Assembly: GCA_016209885.1 (NCBI GenBank)
Contig: JACQVF010000023.1
Location: 86,161 to 150,160 of the forward strand
From: Gemmatimonadota bacterium
GTDB lineage: Bacteria; Gemmatimonadota; Gemmatimonadetes; Longimicrobiales; Gaopeijiaceae
Direction: 5' to 3'
DNA length: 64,000 bases
The notes under the pieces: model-generated
Seen by the model: only the letters and a program-made list of their open reading frames with translations
What the model was told of the DNA's origin: nothing
Database searches by the model: none
Made by a program: the position numbers and the translations under genes
Part shown: positions 1 through 7,647 of the stretch, piece by piece
Layout: each line of letters opens with the position of its first letter
Numbering within the stretch: position 1 is the first letter of the stretch

Positions 1-3
1 AGG

Positions 4-1539
4 ATGCATGCGGAGCGCGGCATGCGGGCGCTCGGGCGCGAGGCGGGAGCGCGGCCGGTCCCGCGCCCCTTCGTCTTCGCCGTCCTGGCCGCCGCGCTCC
101 TCGCCCTGGCCGCTGCCGGGCTCCTGAATGAGCGGCGGCTCGAGCCCTTCACCACCTGGTACTACGTCTTCGCCTGGTACCCGACGCTGGCTGCCTTCGA
201 CGCACTCGTCGCGATCCGGCGCCGCGGGTTCCTGCTGCTCGGCCGCCCGCGGTCCGCGCTCTCGCTCCTGGCGTGGTCGGTGCCCGCGTGGATGTTGTTC
301 GAGCTCCTCAACCTGCGGCTCCAGAACTGGTACTACGTCTTCGTGCCGGACCAGCGGGCCTCCGCATGGGCGGGGATCTGCCTGTCGTTCGCAACCGTTC
401 TTCCGGCCGTGTTCCTGGCGGCCACGGCCACGGCCGAGTACCTGCCGGTCCACCGCCCGCGGTGGCGGCCGCTCCGGATCACGCCGCGGCGCCTGCGGGC
501 GCTGCAGGCAACCGGCGTAGCCATGCTGGCCCTACCGCTGGCGTGGCCGGCCACGTTCTTCCCGCTGGTGTGGGGCACGCTCACGCTGATCCTGGAGCCG
601 TCCAACTACCGGCGAGATCGGAGCCGCTCGCTCCTCGCGGATCTGGAGGCAGGCCGACCGGGTCGCCTCCTGGCACTCCTCGCGGGCGGGGCGGCCATCG
701 GCCTCCTCTGGGAACTCTATAACGTGAGCGCACGGGGGAAGTGGATCTACACGGTGCCGGGCCTCGAGGAGCTCAAGGTGTTCGAGATGCCACTCCTCGG
801 GTTCGTCGGGTTCCCGGTATTCGCGCTGGAGTGCTTCGCTCTCGTTCAATGGCTCGTGCTCCACGGGTTCGCCCGCGATCTCCCGTGGCCCGCGGTCCGC
901 GCGACCCGCGCGACCCGCGGCGCGGGCACGGAGCCGGTCGGGCCGGCTGGTAGGGTTGCCGGGCCGGTCGCCGATCCGGTCGCTGGTCCGGTCGCGCCGT
1001 CGCCGTCGGGAGCCGGGCTCACGAGCCGGCCGGGTGATTTGGGCCGTGCGTTCGCCCTCGCCTGCGCGCTGGCTTTCGTGGTCGCCCTGCTGCTCGCCAT
1101 GGAGCGCTACACTGTGAGCTCGACGACGCCGCACCTCCGGGATTTGCCCGGGCTCCTGCCGTCCCAGGTCGAGGACCTGACCGCGTGGGGGATCACGAGT
1201 CCGTTCGCGCTGGCGGAGCTCGAGCCCGGGGAGCTGGTCCGGCGGGTGCCGGGCGCGGAGCCCCGGGCCGCGGAAGAGTGGGTGCGCGCGGCGAGGCTCA
1301 GTACGCTTCGCGGCATCGGCACCACCGCCACACGGCACCTGTGGCGCCTGGGGGTACGCTCCATCGAGGAGCTGGCCGCGACGGACCCGGAAGCCCTGGC
1401 TGTGTGCCTGGTGGAACGGGTCGGTCAGCGGATAAACGTGCGGCGCGTGCGCGTCTGGGTTGAGGCCGCCCAGCGCGCGGTCGGCGTGAACCTGCCCGGG
1501 CCGCGCGTCGCTGCGGGGTCCGGAGGGGGGCTGTGCTAG
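4..1539 (+). CDS. Multi-pass membrane protein with C-terminal helix-hairpin-helix-like domain
   Basis: The 511-residue product has about eight hydrophobic helices in its first 290 residues, with repeated WYYVF motifs near residues 48 and 108. A low-complexity Gly/Pro/Val/Ala linker follows (about 300-345), then one more membrane helix near 350-365. The last 130 residues are soluble and look like tandem helix-hairpin-helix units (GLLPSQVEDLTAWGI and STLRGIGTTATRHLWRLGV), as in DUF4332-type domains. Function is unknown; coupling a membrane channel-like part to an HhH-like part is odd. The ATG lies only 3 bases from the window edge, so the start cannot be checked and could be at the ATG at 22. 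It converges on ispH with 7 bases between stops. Confidence 0.6.
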   Translation: MHAERGMRALGREAGARPVPRPFVFAVLAAALLALAAAGLLNERRLEPFTTWYYVFAWYPTLAAFDALVAIRRRGFLLLGRPRSALSLLAWSVPAWMLFELLNLRLQNWYYVFVPDQRASAWAGICLSFATVLPAVFLAATATAEYLPVHRPRWRPLRITPRRLRALQATGVAMLALPLAWPATFFPLVWGTLTLILEPSNYRRDRSRSLLADLEAGRPGRLLALLAGGAAIGLLWELYNVSARGKWIYTVPGLEELKVFEMPLLGFVGFPVFALECFALVQWLVLHGFARDLPWPAVRATRATRGAGTEPVGPAGRVAGPVADPVAGPVAPSPSGAGLTSRPGDLGRAFALACALAFVVALLLAMERYTVSSTTPHLRDLPGLLPSQVEDLTAWGITSPFALAELEPGELVRRVPGAEPRAAEEWVRAARLSTLRGIGTTATRHLWRLGVRSIEELAATDPEALAVCLVERVGQRINVRRVRVWVEAAQRAVGVNLPGPRVAAGSGGGLC

Positions 1540-1546
1540 TTGCGGT

Positions 1547-2791
1547 TTAGGGCTCGCGTGCCAGTGCGGAGTCTGCGAACGCGGAGCGGATGTCGATCCC
1601 GCGGATCTCCAGGACGCGGAGGATCGTCTCACCGATCTTGTTGTTGGGCGTCGATGCCCCGGCGGTGATCCCCATCTCGAACGGGACGCGGGGGAGCCAG
1701 TTGCCGTCTATGCGCTCGGGCGTGTCCTTGGCCAGATCCGGCTTGTGGCGGATGGAGCCATCGGCGGGGTTGATACAGACCGAGTCCTCGATGTGGTAGG
1801 TGGTCGTGTGCTGGCGACAGAGGTGGGCCAGGTGGTTCGTGTTCGACGAATTGTAGCCGCCGATCACGAGCATGATGTCCGGCGGGTCCTGCATCATTTT
1901 GAGGATCGCGTCCTGCCGCTCCTGGGTGGCGGAGCAGATCGTGTCGAAGTTGCGGAAGTGCTCACGCGCGTAGTCCTCCCCGTGGCGCTCCACCATGGCG
2001 CGGCGCAGCTCGGCGGCGATGGCGAGCGACTCGCCCGCGAGCATGGTGGTCTGGTTCGCGACGCCGATCTTCTGGAGGTTACTGGGGGGGTCGAAGCCGG
2101 GGGACGCCTTGTCGCGGAAGTGGGCGATGAACTCCTTGTCAGAGAGGTGGCCCGGGCGATCGCCGATGTAGTCGCAGACGAGCTTCGCCTCCGCCATGTC
2201 GCGGACGACGAGGTAGCGGCCCCCGGGATACTTCGTGACCTGGGATGCGGTGGCCCGCGACTCCTCGTGCATGTACTTCCCGTGGATGACGGCGGTGAAG
2301 GCGTCTCGCGCGTAGCTTTCGACCCTCCGCCATACGTTGAGGACCGAGCCGCACGTGGTGTCCACAATGACGCAGCCGATCGCCTGCAGCCGCTGGAAGT
2401 CCTGGACCCGGACGCCGAAGGCGGGAAGGATCACCACGTCCCCAGGGGTGATGCCGGAGAAGTCGAAGCTCCCGTGCTCGTCCGGATACAGGAACGCGAT
2501 GCCCATCTCCTGCAGCCGCCGGTTGACATGCGGGTTGTGAATGATCTCGCCCACGAGGAAGAGACCCCTGCCCGGGAAGTTGTGGCGCGTCTCGTAGGCG
2601 TAATCCACGGCGCGGTCGACGCCGTAGCAGAAGCCGAACTCCTCGGCGAGGCGGACGGTCACGTCGCCGAAGTTGGCGCGGTAGCCTCTGGCGCGGATGG
2701 CCTCGACGACGGCGGAATGGTACTCCGCGTCGATGAGCGGCTGCACGGCGACTTTGAGCCCGAAGCCCTTGCGAAAGTAGGTTTGCTCCAT
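1547..2791 (-). CDS. ispH: 4-hydroxy-3-methylbut-2-enyl diphosphate reductase (IspH/LytB), long form
   Basis: IspH performs the last step of the MEP isoprenoid pathway, reducing HMBPP to IPP and DMAPP with a [4Fe-4S] cluster. The three cluster cysteines are visible at about residues 55 (EFGFCYGVDRA), 147 (DTTCGSV) and 286 (DTICSATQERQ), with the substrate-binding HNPH motif at 86 and a C-terminal ITAGASTP motif. At 414 residues it is the longer form known from cyanobacteria, plants and several other phyla; E. coli IspH is about 316. I chose the ATG at 2791, where the conserved N-terminus (MEQTYFRKGFGLK) starts; the open frame upstream of it is antisense to the next gene. The gene stands alone, divergent from the AIR-synthase-like gene. 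Confidence 0.96.
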   Translation of the reverse strand: MEQTYFRKGFGLKVAVQPLIDAEYHSAVVEAIRARGYRANFGDVTVRLAEEFGFCYGVDRAVDYAYETRHNFPGRGLFLVGEIIHNPHVNRRLQEMGIAFLYPDEHGSFDFSGITPGDVVILPAFGVRVQDFQRLQAIGCVIVDTTCGSVLNVWRRVESYARDAFTAVIHGKYMHEESRATASQVTKYPGGRYLVVRDMAEAKLVCDYIGDRPGHLSDKEFIAHFRDKASPGFDPPSNLQKIGVANQTTMLAGESLAIAAELRRAMVERHGEDYAREHFRNFDTICSATQERQDAILKMMQDPPDIMLVIGGYNSSNTNHLAHLCRQHTTTYHIEDSVCINPADGSIRHKPDLAKDTPERIDGNWLPRVPFEMGITAGASTPNNKIGETILRVLEIRGIDIRSAFADSALAREP

Positions 2792-2926
2792 CCGTGCGGC
2801 TCGTGTGGATCGCGTTGGCTGCCCTGTGCCGGCGCCGATCTCCCCGGATCGGGCTCGGCGTGCCGGGATGAACGAAGCTAACCGTGTGCGGCGGGCCGGG
2901 GCAACCCGCCGGGAGGCCGCAGGGCG

Positions 2927-3928
2927 TTGAGCGTGCGCGGGTTGCCGGCGGGCAAGGTTCCCGCCGAGGTGCTGGAGCGGCTGCTCCGGGGCGTGCCGTC
3001 GGGGCCGGGCGTGCGGGTGGGTCCGGGGATCGGGCTCGACGCCGCGGTGCTGGAGGTGGCCGCCGGTCTCCTGGTGGTGGCGAGCGATCCCATCACTTTC
3101 GCCACGGACGAGATCGGCTGGTACGCCGTGCATGTGAACGCAAACGACGTGGCGTGCATGGGCGGCGAGCCGCGGTGGTTCACGGCCGTTCTGCTCCTTC
3201 CCGGCGGCGCGGACAGCGCGCTGGCGGAGGCGGTCCAGCGGCAGATGGTCGCCGCGCTGGCCGGTCTGGGCGGCGCGCTGGTGGGCGGCCACACGGAGGT
3301 GGTGGACGGGCTCGAGCGGCCGGTCGTGTGCGGGACGATGCTGGGTCCGGCGGAGGGGGCGGTCTCCGCAGCGGACGCGCGGCCGGGGGACGAGCTCTTC
3401 CTGGCGGGCGCCGCGGCTATCGAGGCGACGGCGATCATCGCCCGCGAGCGGGGCCCGGACCTCTTGCGCGCGGTTGCGCCCGAGCTGGTGGCTCGAGCGC
3501 GGGCCTTCCTTCACGAGCCGGGGATCAGCGTGGTGGTGGCGGCGCGGGCGGCGCTTGCGGCGGGAGCGAGGGCGCTCCACGATCCCACAGAGGGCGGGGT
3601 TTTCCACGGGATCCGGGAGCTCTGCGCCGCGAGCGGCACCGGCGCTCTCGTGGATGAGGCGGCGATCGCGGTGCTCCCGGAGACCCGGGCCGTCTGCGCG
3701 CCGTTCGGCATCGACCCGCGCGCCGCCATTGCCAGTGGCGCTCTTCTCGTGGCCGTGCCGGCGCCACAGGCCCGGGCGGTCGAGGCTGCAGTGAGGGCCG
3801 CAGGGGTGCAGGTGGCCCGCGTCGGCCGGCTCGAGGACGCGGGACACGGCCTTCGCCTCCGGCGCACGGACGGGCAGGTGGAGCCGTTCCCGCCGTTCGC
3901 CGGGGACGAGATCGGGAAGATCTTCTAG
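2927..3928 (+). CDS. AIR synthase-related / HypE-like ATP-binding protein
   Basis: The 333-residue protein has the PurM/HypE/SelD fold signature: a DAAVLEV and ASDPITF segment, the HVNANDVACMGGEPRWF motif near residue 68 typical of AIR-synthase-like proteins, and a DPTEGGVFHGIRELC motif near 217 in the C-terminal domain. HypE proteins end in a PRxC tail whose Cys carries the cyanide ligand for NiFe hydrogenase. This one ends in EIGKIF and has no such Cys, and no hydrogenase genes are near, so hydrogenase maturation is unlikely; the substrate is unknown. I chose the TTG at 2927 because GGGAGG at 2911-2916 lies 10 bases upstream. GTG at 2933 is an alternative. Confidence 0.8.
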   Translation: MSVRGLPAGKVPAEVLERLLRGVPSGPGVRVGPGIGLDAAVLEVAAGLLVVASDPITFATDEIGWYAVHVNANDVACMGGEPRWFTAVLLLPGGADSALAEAVQRQMVAALAGLGGALVGGHTEVVDGLERPVVCGTMLGPAEGAVSAADARPGDELFLAGAAAIEATAIIARERGPDLLRAVAPELVARARAFLHEPGISVVVAARAALAAGARALHDPTEGGVFHGIRELCAASGTGALVDEAAIAVLPETRAVCAPFGIDPRAAIASGALLVAVPAPQARAVEAAVRAAGVQVARVGRLEDAGHGLRLRRTDGQVEPFPPFAGDEIGKIF

Positions 3929-4083
3929 GGTTGCAGCGACGCGCTGGACCCTGGGTCCCTAGGTCCCTGGTTCGTCCCTGGCCGGGCGAGGGACTCCGCG
4001 GTATGATGGCGGCCCGAAGCACAACGGCGCCCGGAACTGCGGCTTTTTCCGGGGCGCGTCCCCACGACGAACGGGCGAGCGGC

Positions 4084-5148
4084 ATGACCGACCTGGGCTT
4101 CCTCGAGCGACTGCTCAATGCACCCGGACCTTCCGGCTTCGAGGTCCGGGCGGCGCGGGTATGGCGGGAGGAGGCTCAAGCGATCGCCGAGGAGGTGCAC
4201 GCGGACTCCCACGGGAACACGGCGGCCGTCGTGAACCCCGGCGGGCGCCCGCGCCTCATGCTGGCCGGCCATATCGACGAGATCGGCCTCATGATCACGC
4301 ACGTGGACGAGAGGGGCTATCTACACTTCGATGAGATCGGCGGCTGGGACGCCGAGGTGCTCGTGGGCCAGCGCGTCCGGGTGCTTGCCCGCGATCGTGA
4401 GGTTCCGGGTGTGGTGGGGAAGAAGCCGATCCACCTGATCAAGAAGGAGGAGCGGGACAAGGCCTCGAGGGTCCGCGATCTCTGGATCGACGTGGGAACG
4501 TTGGGCGCCGATGAGGTCCGCGCGTTCGGGATCCGGGTGGGCGACCCCGTGGTGCTGGACGCACCACTCCTCCGTCTGGCCGGCGACCGCATCGTGTGCC
4601 GGTCCGTGGACGACCGTGTGGGTGCGTACGTGGTGCTCGAGGCGCTGCGGCGCCTGGCCGCGGACCGGCCTAGCGCCGCGGTGATGGCCGTGGCCACCGT
4701 GCAGGAGGAGATCAGCTACCATGGCGGCGGCGCCCAGACCAGCGCGTTCGCCCTCGAGCCGGACGTGGCGCTAGTCGTAGACGTAACCTTCTCCACTGAC
4801 GTGCCCGACGTGGACAAGAAGGAGCTGGGCGACCACAGGATCGGCGGCGGCCCGGTCCTGACCCGGGGGTCCGCCGCTCATCCTTTGGTCTTCGAGCTGC
4901 TGGCGGAGGTGGCGGCGGAGGCAGGGATCGAGCACACGATCCAAGCGGCGGCGCGCTCCACCCGCACGGACGCGGACGTCATCCGCTGGACGCGGAGCGG
5001 CGTGCCCACGGGCCTCATCTCGATCCCGAATCGCTACATGCACACGCCGAACGAGATGGTCAGCGTGTCCGACCTGGACCGGGCCATCCGCCTCATCGAC
5101 GCGTTCGCCCGGCGCCTCACGCCGGAGACCGACTTTACGATCCGGTGA
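4084..5148 (+). CDS. M42 family metallo-aminopeptidase (glutamyl aminopeptidase/endoglucanase-like)
   Basis: M42 peptidases are dodecameric, cobalt- or zinc-dependent aminopeptidases that act on peptides in the cytoplasm. The 354-residue product has the metal ligands and catalytic residues expected: AGHIDEIG (His63), SVDDRVGAY (Asp176/177), VQEE with the catalytic Glu at about 208, VVDVTFS (Asp233) and a C-terminal RYMHTPNE with the last His ligand. I chose the ATG at 4084 because the family homology begins there; the in-frame stretch upstream is not protein-like. A possible -10 box (TATGAT, 4002-4007, within ggtatgatgg) lies about 80 bases upstream, without a clear -35. Confidence 0.92.
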   Translation: MTDLGFLERLLNAPGPSGFEVRAARVWREEAQAIAEEVHADSHGNTAAVVNPGGRPRLMLAGHIDEIGLMITHVDERGYLHFDEIGGWDAEVLVGQRVRVLARDREVPGVVGKKPIHLIKKEERDKASRVRDLWIDVGTLGADEVRAFGIRVGDPVVLDAPLLRLAGDRIVCRSVDDRVGAYVVLEALRRLAADRPSAAVMAVATVQEEISYHGGGAQTSAFALEPDVALVVDVTFSTDVPDVDKKELGDHRIGGGPVLTRGSAAHPLVFELLAEVAAEAGIEHTIQAAARSTRTDADVIRWTRSGVPTGLISIPNRYMHTPNEMVSVSDLDRAIRLIDAFARRLTPETDFTIR

Positions 5149-5253
5149 CCGGCCCGTGCCGGACGCTGCGGCGGGCGCACGCGACCGGCGGGCCGGCAGC
5201 GCGCCCAGCGCGCCCAGCGCATCCCATGCACCGAGCCGCCTCCAGCCGGTTCC

Positions 5254-5282
5254 TTGACGTGGGGCGCGGGCGCGTCTAAACT
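5254..5282 (+). promoter_or_regulatory. Sigma70-type promoter upstream of the GAF-domain gene
   Basis: TTGACG at 5254-5259 and TAAACT at 5277-5282 are separated by 17 bases, a good -35/-10 pair for a housekeeping sigma factor. It lies 57 bases before the ATG of the GAF-domain gene and directly follows GC-rich repeats (gcgcgcccagc) at about 5198-5222. Prediction from sequence only. Confidence 0.5.
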
Positions 5283-5338
5283 CTGTCGCTCTTCATAGCG
5301 ATTTTCCACAGGCGTGCCGGGGATCGGGAATCAGCGGC

Positions 5339-5812
5339 ATGGTGAACACGACGGACTTCGTAAAACATCTCCAGGGCCTGCGCGACGAGGGCTACCTTTC
5401 GGACGCCCTGCTGCGCGAGACGGTGAAGAAGCTGGCGAGCTCGGACGAGCGGTTCGACTGGGTGGGCGTCTACGTGCACGACGAGCAGAAACAGGAGCTG
5501 TGGCTTCACAACTATGTGGGCGAGCCCACGGAGCACGCGCGGATCGCGGTGGGGCAGGGCGTGTGCGGGACGGCGGTTGCGGAACACACGAACAGGAACG
5601 TGCCGGACGTGAGGGCGGAGGCGAACTACCTGGCGTGCAGCCCGGACGTCCGGTCGGAGCTCGTGGTCCTCATCCGGGCGGGCGACACGATTTTCGGCCA
5701 GATCGACATCGACAGCCACAAACCGGCGGCGTTCACGGACGCGGACGAGCAGGGCATCCAGCTGATCGCCGACAAGCTTGCCGAGCAGCTTGCCTGGGAG
5801 AAGCGACGCTGA
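5339..5812 (+). CDS. GAF-domain protein, free methionine-(R)-sulfoxide reductase-like (fRMsr)
   Basis: A 157-residue single GAF domain. The motifs GVCGTAVAEH (Cys76) and YLACSPDVRSELVV (Cys100) match the fRMsr family, which reduces free methionine-R-sulfoxide with thioredoxin. The 24-residue spacing equals that between Cys94 and Cys118 of the E. coli enzyme, so Cys100 corresponds to the catalytic Cys. The third family Cys (E. coli Cys84) is His66 here (EPTEHARI), so one of the two possible resolving cysteines is missing. Reductase activity is therefore likely but not certain; a ligand-sensing GAF protein is the alternative. ATG at 5339 is preceded by a good promoter at 5254-5282. The end overlaps the start of the next gene. 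Confidence 0.82.
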   Translation: MVNTTDFVKHLQGLRDEGYLSDALLRETVKKLASSDERFDWVGVYVHDEQKQELWLHNYVGEPTEHARIAVGQGVCGTAVAEHTNRNVPDVRAEANYLACSPDVRSELVVLIRAGDTIFGQIDIDSHKPAAFTDADEQGIQLIADKLAEQLAWEKRR

Positions 5813-6680
5813 GGGCGGTGCGCGTGCCCCGGCGCCGCTGCCGGGGCCGCTGCCGGAGCCGCACATCCTCGTAGCGCCGAACCCGGGGCCCTTCACCCTA
5901 GACGGTACACGCACCTACCTCGTCGGCAGGAAGCGGGTCGCGGTCGTGGATCCCGGCCCGGACGTGGAAGGCCACGTTCGGGCCGTTCTCCATGCCCTCG
6001 GCGACGCCGACGCCGTCACGATCCTCCTCACGCACGGGCACCGTGACCACGCGGCGGCCGCTCCGGCGCTGGCAGCGAAGACGAACGCACCCGTACTCGG
6101 GCGTGCGGCCGTGGCGGACCGCGCGCTCCGCGCCGGCGAGCGGATCGAGACCGATGGGGGCGCGCTCGTTGCCGTGGAGACGCCGGGCCACTCGCCGGAC
6201 CACCTCGCCTTCCACTGGCCGGCCGGGGCGGCCGTGTTCGCGGGCGATCTCGTCCTGGGCATCGGGGACACCACGTACGTGGGTGCGCCGGAAGGCGACG
6301 TGGCCGCGTACCTCCGGTCGCTCGCCGTCGTCGAAGCGCTGCGTGTGCGCCGTATCTACCCGGGGCACGGCCCGCCCGTGGAGGATGTCTCCGCGGCGCT
6401 GGCCCGGTTCGCCGCCCACCGGATGGCCAGGGTGCAGCAGGTGCGCGAGGCGCTCGGCGGCATGCCCGGCGCGTCGCCCGCGGAGCTGGCGCGCGCGATC
6501 TATCCAGGCGAGCTGCCGGAGCCGCTCCGGACCGCGGCGGAGCGGAGCATGCTTGCGATCCTGGAGTATCTGAGGGTACACGGGGCGGATGAACCGCGGG
6601 CGGCGGGCACGGACGAAGGGAGCCACGCGAGCGAACGTGGCGATGGCTCAGGCGGTGCAGGGCGCGCCCCGTCCCGCTAG
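5778..6680 (+). CDS. Metallo-beta-lactamase-fold hydrolase (LACTB2/glyoxalase II-like)
   Basis: An MBL-fold protein of up to 300 residues with the metal motif THGHRDHAAA near residue 85, then GHSPDHLAF (His), FAGDLVLG (Asp) and YPGHGPPV (His), the full dinuclear zinc set of this superfamily. The C-terminal part (RMARVQQVREAL...) matches the LACTB2-like winged-helix extension, a group that includes RNA- and thioester-cleaving enzymes; the substrate here is unknown. The start is uncertain: the open frame begins at TTG 5778 (a second TTG at 5790), inside the GAF gene, and the recognisable domain begins around residue 28. The stop overlaps the stop of the convergent gene by 3 bases. Confidence 0.85.
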   Translation: MPSSLPGRSDAEGGARAPAPLPGPLPEPHILVAPNPGPFTLDGTRTYLVGRKRVAVVDPGPDVEGHVRAVLHALGDADAVTILLTHGHRDHAAAAPALAAKTNAPVLGRAAVADRALRAGERIETDGGALVAVETPGHSPDHLAFHWPAGAAVFAGDLVLGIGDTTYVGAPEGDVAAYLRSLAVVEALRVRRIYPGHGPPVEDVSAALARFAAHRMARVQQVREALGGMPGASPAELARAIYPGELPEPLRTAAERSMLAILEYLRVHGADEPRAAGTDEGSHASERGDGSGGAGRAPSR

Positions 6681-7411
6681 GGCTTCCAGAGGTCGAAGAG
6701 CAAACCCAGCGAGAGGACGAGGTCGTAGGCCACCGAGCGGGCGCGGTACGTGGCGCTGCTGCCGAGTCCGCTCGGAAGCGGATCGGTGGATGGTTTTGCC
6801 GCGACCAGCCGTGCGTCGAGGCGGATCCGCTGTCTCTTCGAGGTGAAGTCGATCCCTGTGCCCAGGTATGCGCCCGGCTCGATGCGATCCTCCTCGTCGG
6901 GGGTCCAGGTTGGGTTCCGCGGGTGGATCAGGTTCGCGGCGGCTCCTGCGGAGAAGTAGCCGGGCGCGTTCGCCCGCAGCCGGAACTGCACGCCCGCTGT
7001 GAGCCGGAGGAGGTCCTGGCTCCCCGCGACCCCCTTGCTCAGGTTGGGCTCGTCCTGTGTCCCGGTGCGAAGCTTGTACGAGAGCCGGGAGTACGCCGCG
7101 GTGGTCGCGATGGCGAGGTGGGGCGTCGCCGCCAGCTCGAGGCCGACGCCGACGTGCGCGCCGCTCCCGGGGCCGAGCTCGGCGTGGAAGCCAGCGAGCG
7201 CCGTGTCGGTCCCGGTGTCCAGCTCGAAGCGCGTGCCCATCCAGTTGATGCCGACGATGGGTAGGACCGCGATGCGGGGAGGGGAGTGGTCGCGCGTCTG
7301 CTGGATGCGTGCCGCCCGCGCGCCCTGACCCGCTGTGTCGCGCGGAAGCGTCGCCAGGATCAGGATCAGGACCAGCGACGGGCGCGGCGCACCGTGCCGC
7401 ATTGCGTACAT
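6677..7411 (-). CDS. Outer-membrane beta-barrel protein
   Basis: The 244-residue product begins with a signal peptide (MYAMRHGAPRPSLVLILILA, cleavage probably after DTAGQG). The rest has alternating hydrophobic strands rich in Gly/aromatic residues (GAHVGVGLELAATPHLAIAT, GYFSAGAAANLIH, YDLVLSLGLLFDLW), which fits a small 8-stranded-type barrel ending in an aromatic-rich strand. No specific family was recognised. ATG at 7411 or 7402 both give the signal peptide; the open frame further upstream is repeat-derived and was excluded. Confidence 0.65.
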   Translation of the reverse strand: MYAMRHGAPRPSLVLILILATLPRDTAGQGARAARIQQTRDHSPPRIAVLPIVGINWMGTRFELDTGTDTALAGFHAELGPGSGAHVGVGLELAATPHLAIATTAAYSRLSYKLRTGTQDEPNLSKGVAGSQDLLRLTAGVQFRLRANAPGYFSAGAAANLIHPRNPTWTPDEEDRIEPGAYLGTGIDFTSKRQRIRLDARLVAAKPSTDPLPSGLGSSATYRARSVAYDLVLSLGLLFDLWKP

Positions 7412-7478
7412 GGCCGACCGAAGCGCAAAGGGGTCCGGGGCGGCGACTGCCGCGGCCCGGCGGCGGCTGCCGGAGATC

Positions 7479-7510
7479 GCGAGGTCGCGAGGTCGCGAGG
7501 CCGCGAGGCC
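7479..7510. repeat. 8-bp tandem repeat, four copies
   Basis: Four head-to-tail copies of gcgaggtc/gcgaggcc run from 7479 to 7510, in the divergent intergenic space (7412-7647) between the barrel gene and glcD, and end 9 bases before the predicted glcD promoter. Could be a simple-sequence tract or a regulator binding array. Confidence 0.6.
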
Positions 7511-7518
7511 GCGGCGTC

Positions 7519-7548
7519 TTGCCAATCTACGCGGCGCCATGGTATGCT
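7519..7548 (+). promoter_or_regulatory. Possible sigma70 promoter of glcDE
   Basis: TTGCCA (7519-7524) and TATGCT (7543-7548) are separated by 18 bases, 100 bases upstream of the chosen glcD start. The -10 context ggtatg is shared with ggtatgatgg at 4000 and 12475. Prediction only. Confidence 0.35.
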
Positions 7549-7647
7549 CCAACGGTTCGTGCAGTCCATGCGCTTCTTCGACTTCGGGGACCCGGGCGCG
7601 GCCGCCGGAAAGGGTACCGCGGGCCGGGGATCTTTTTCGCCATCCGC

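Noticed and set aside
2792..3847. Long minus-strand open frame upstream of ispH
   Set aside because: It is antisense to the AIR-synthase-like gene and lacks protein-like composition; IspH homology starts at 2791.
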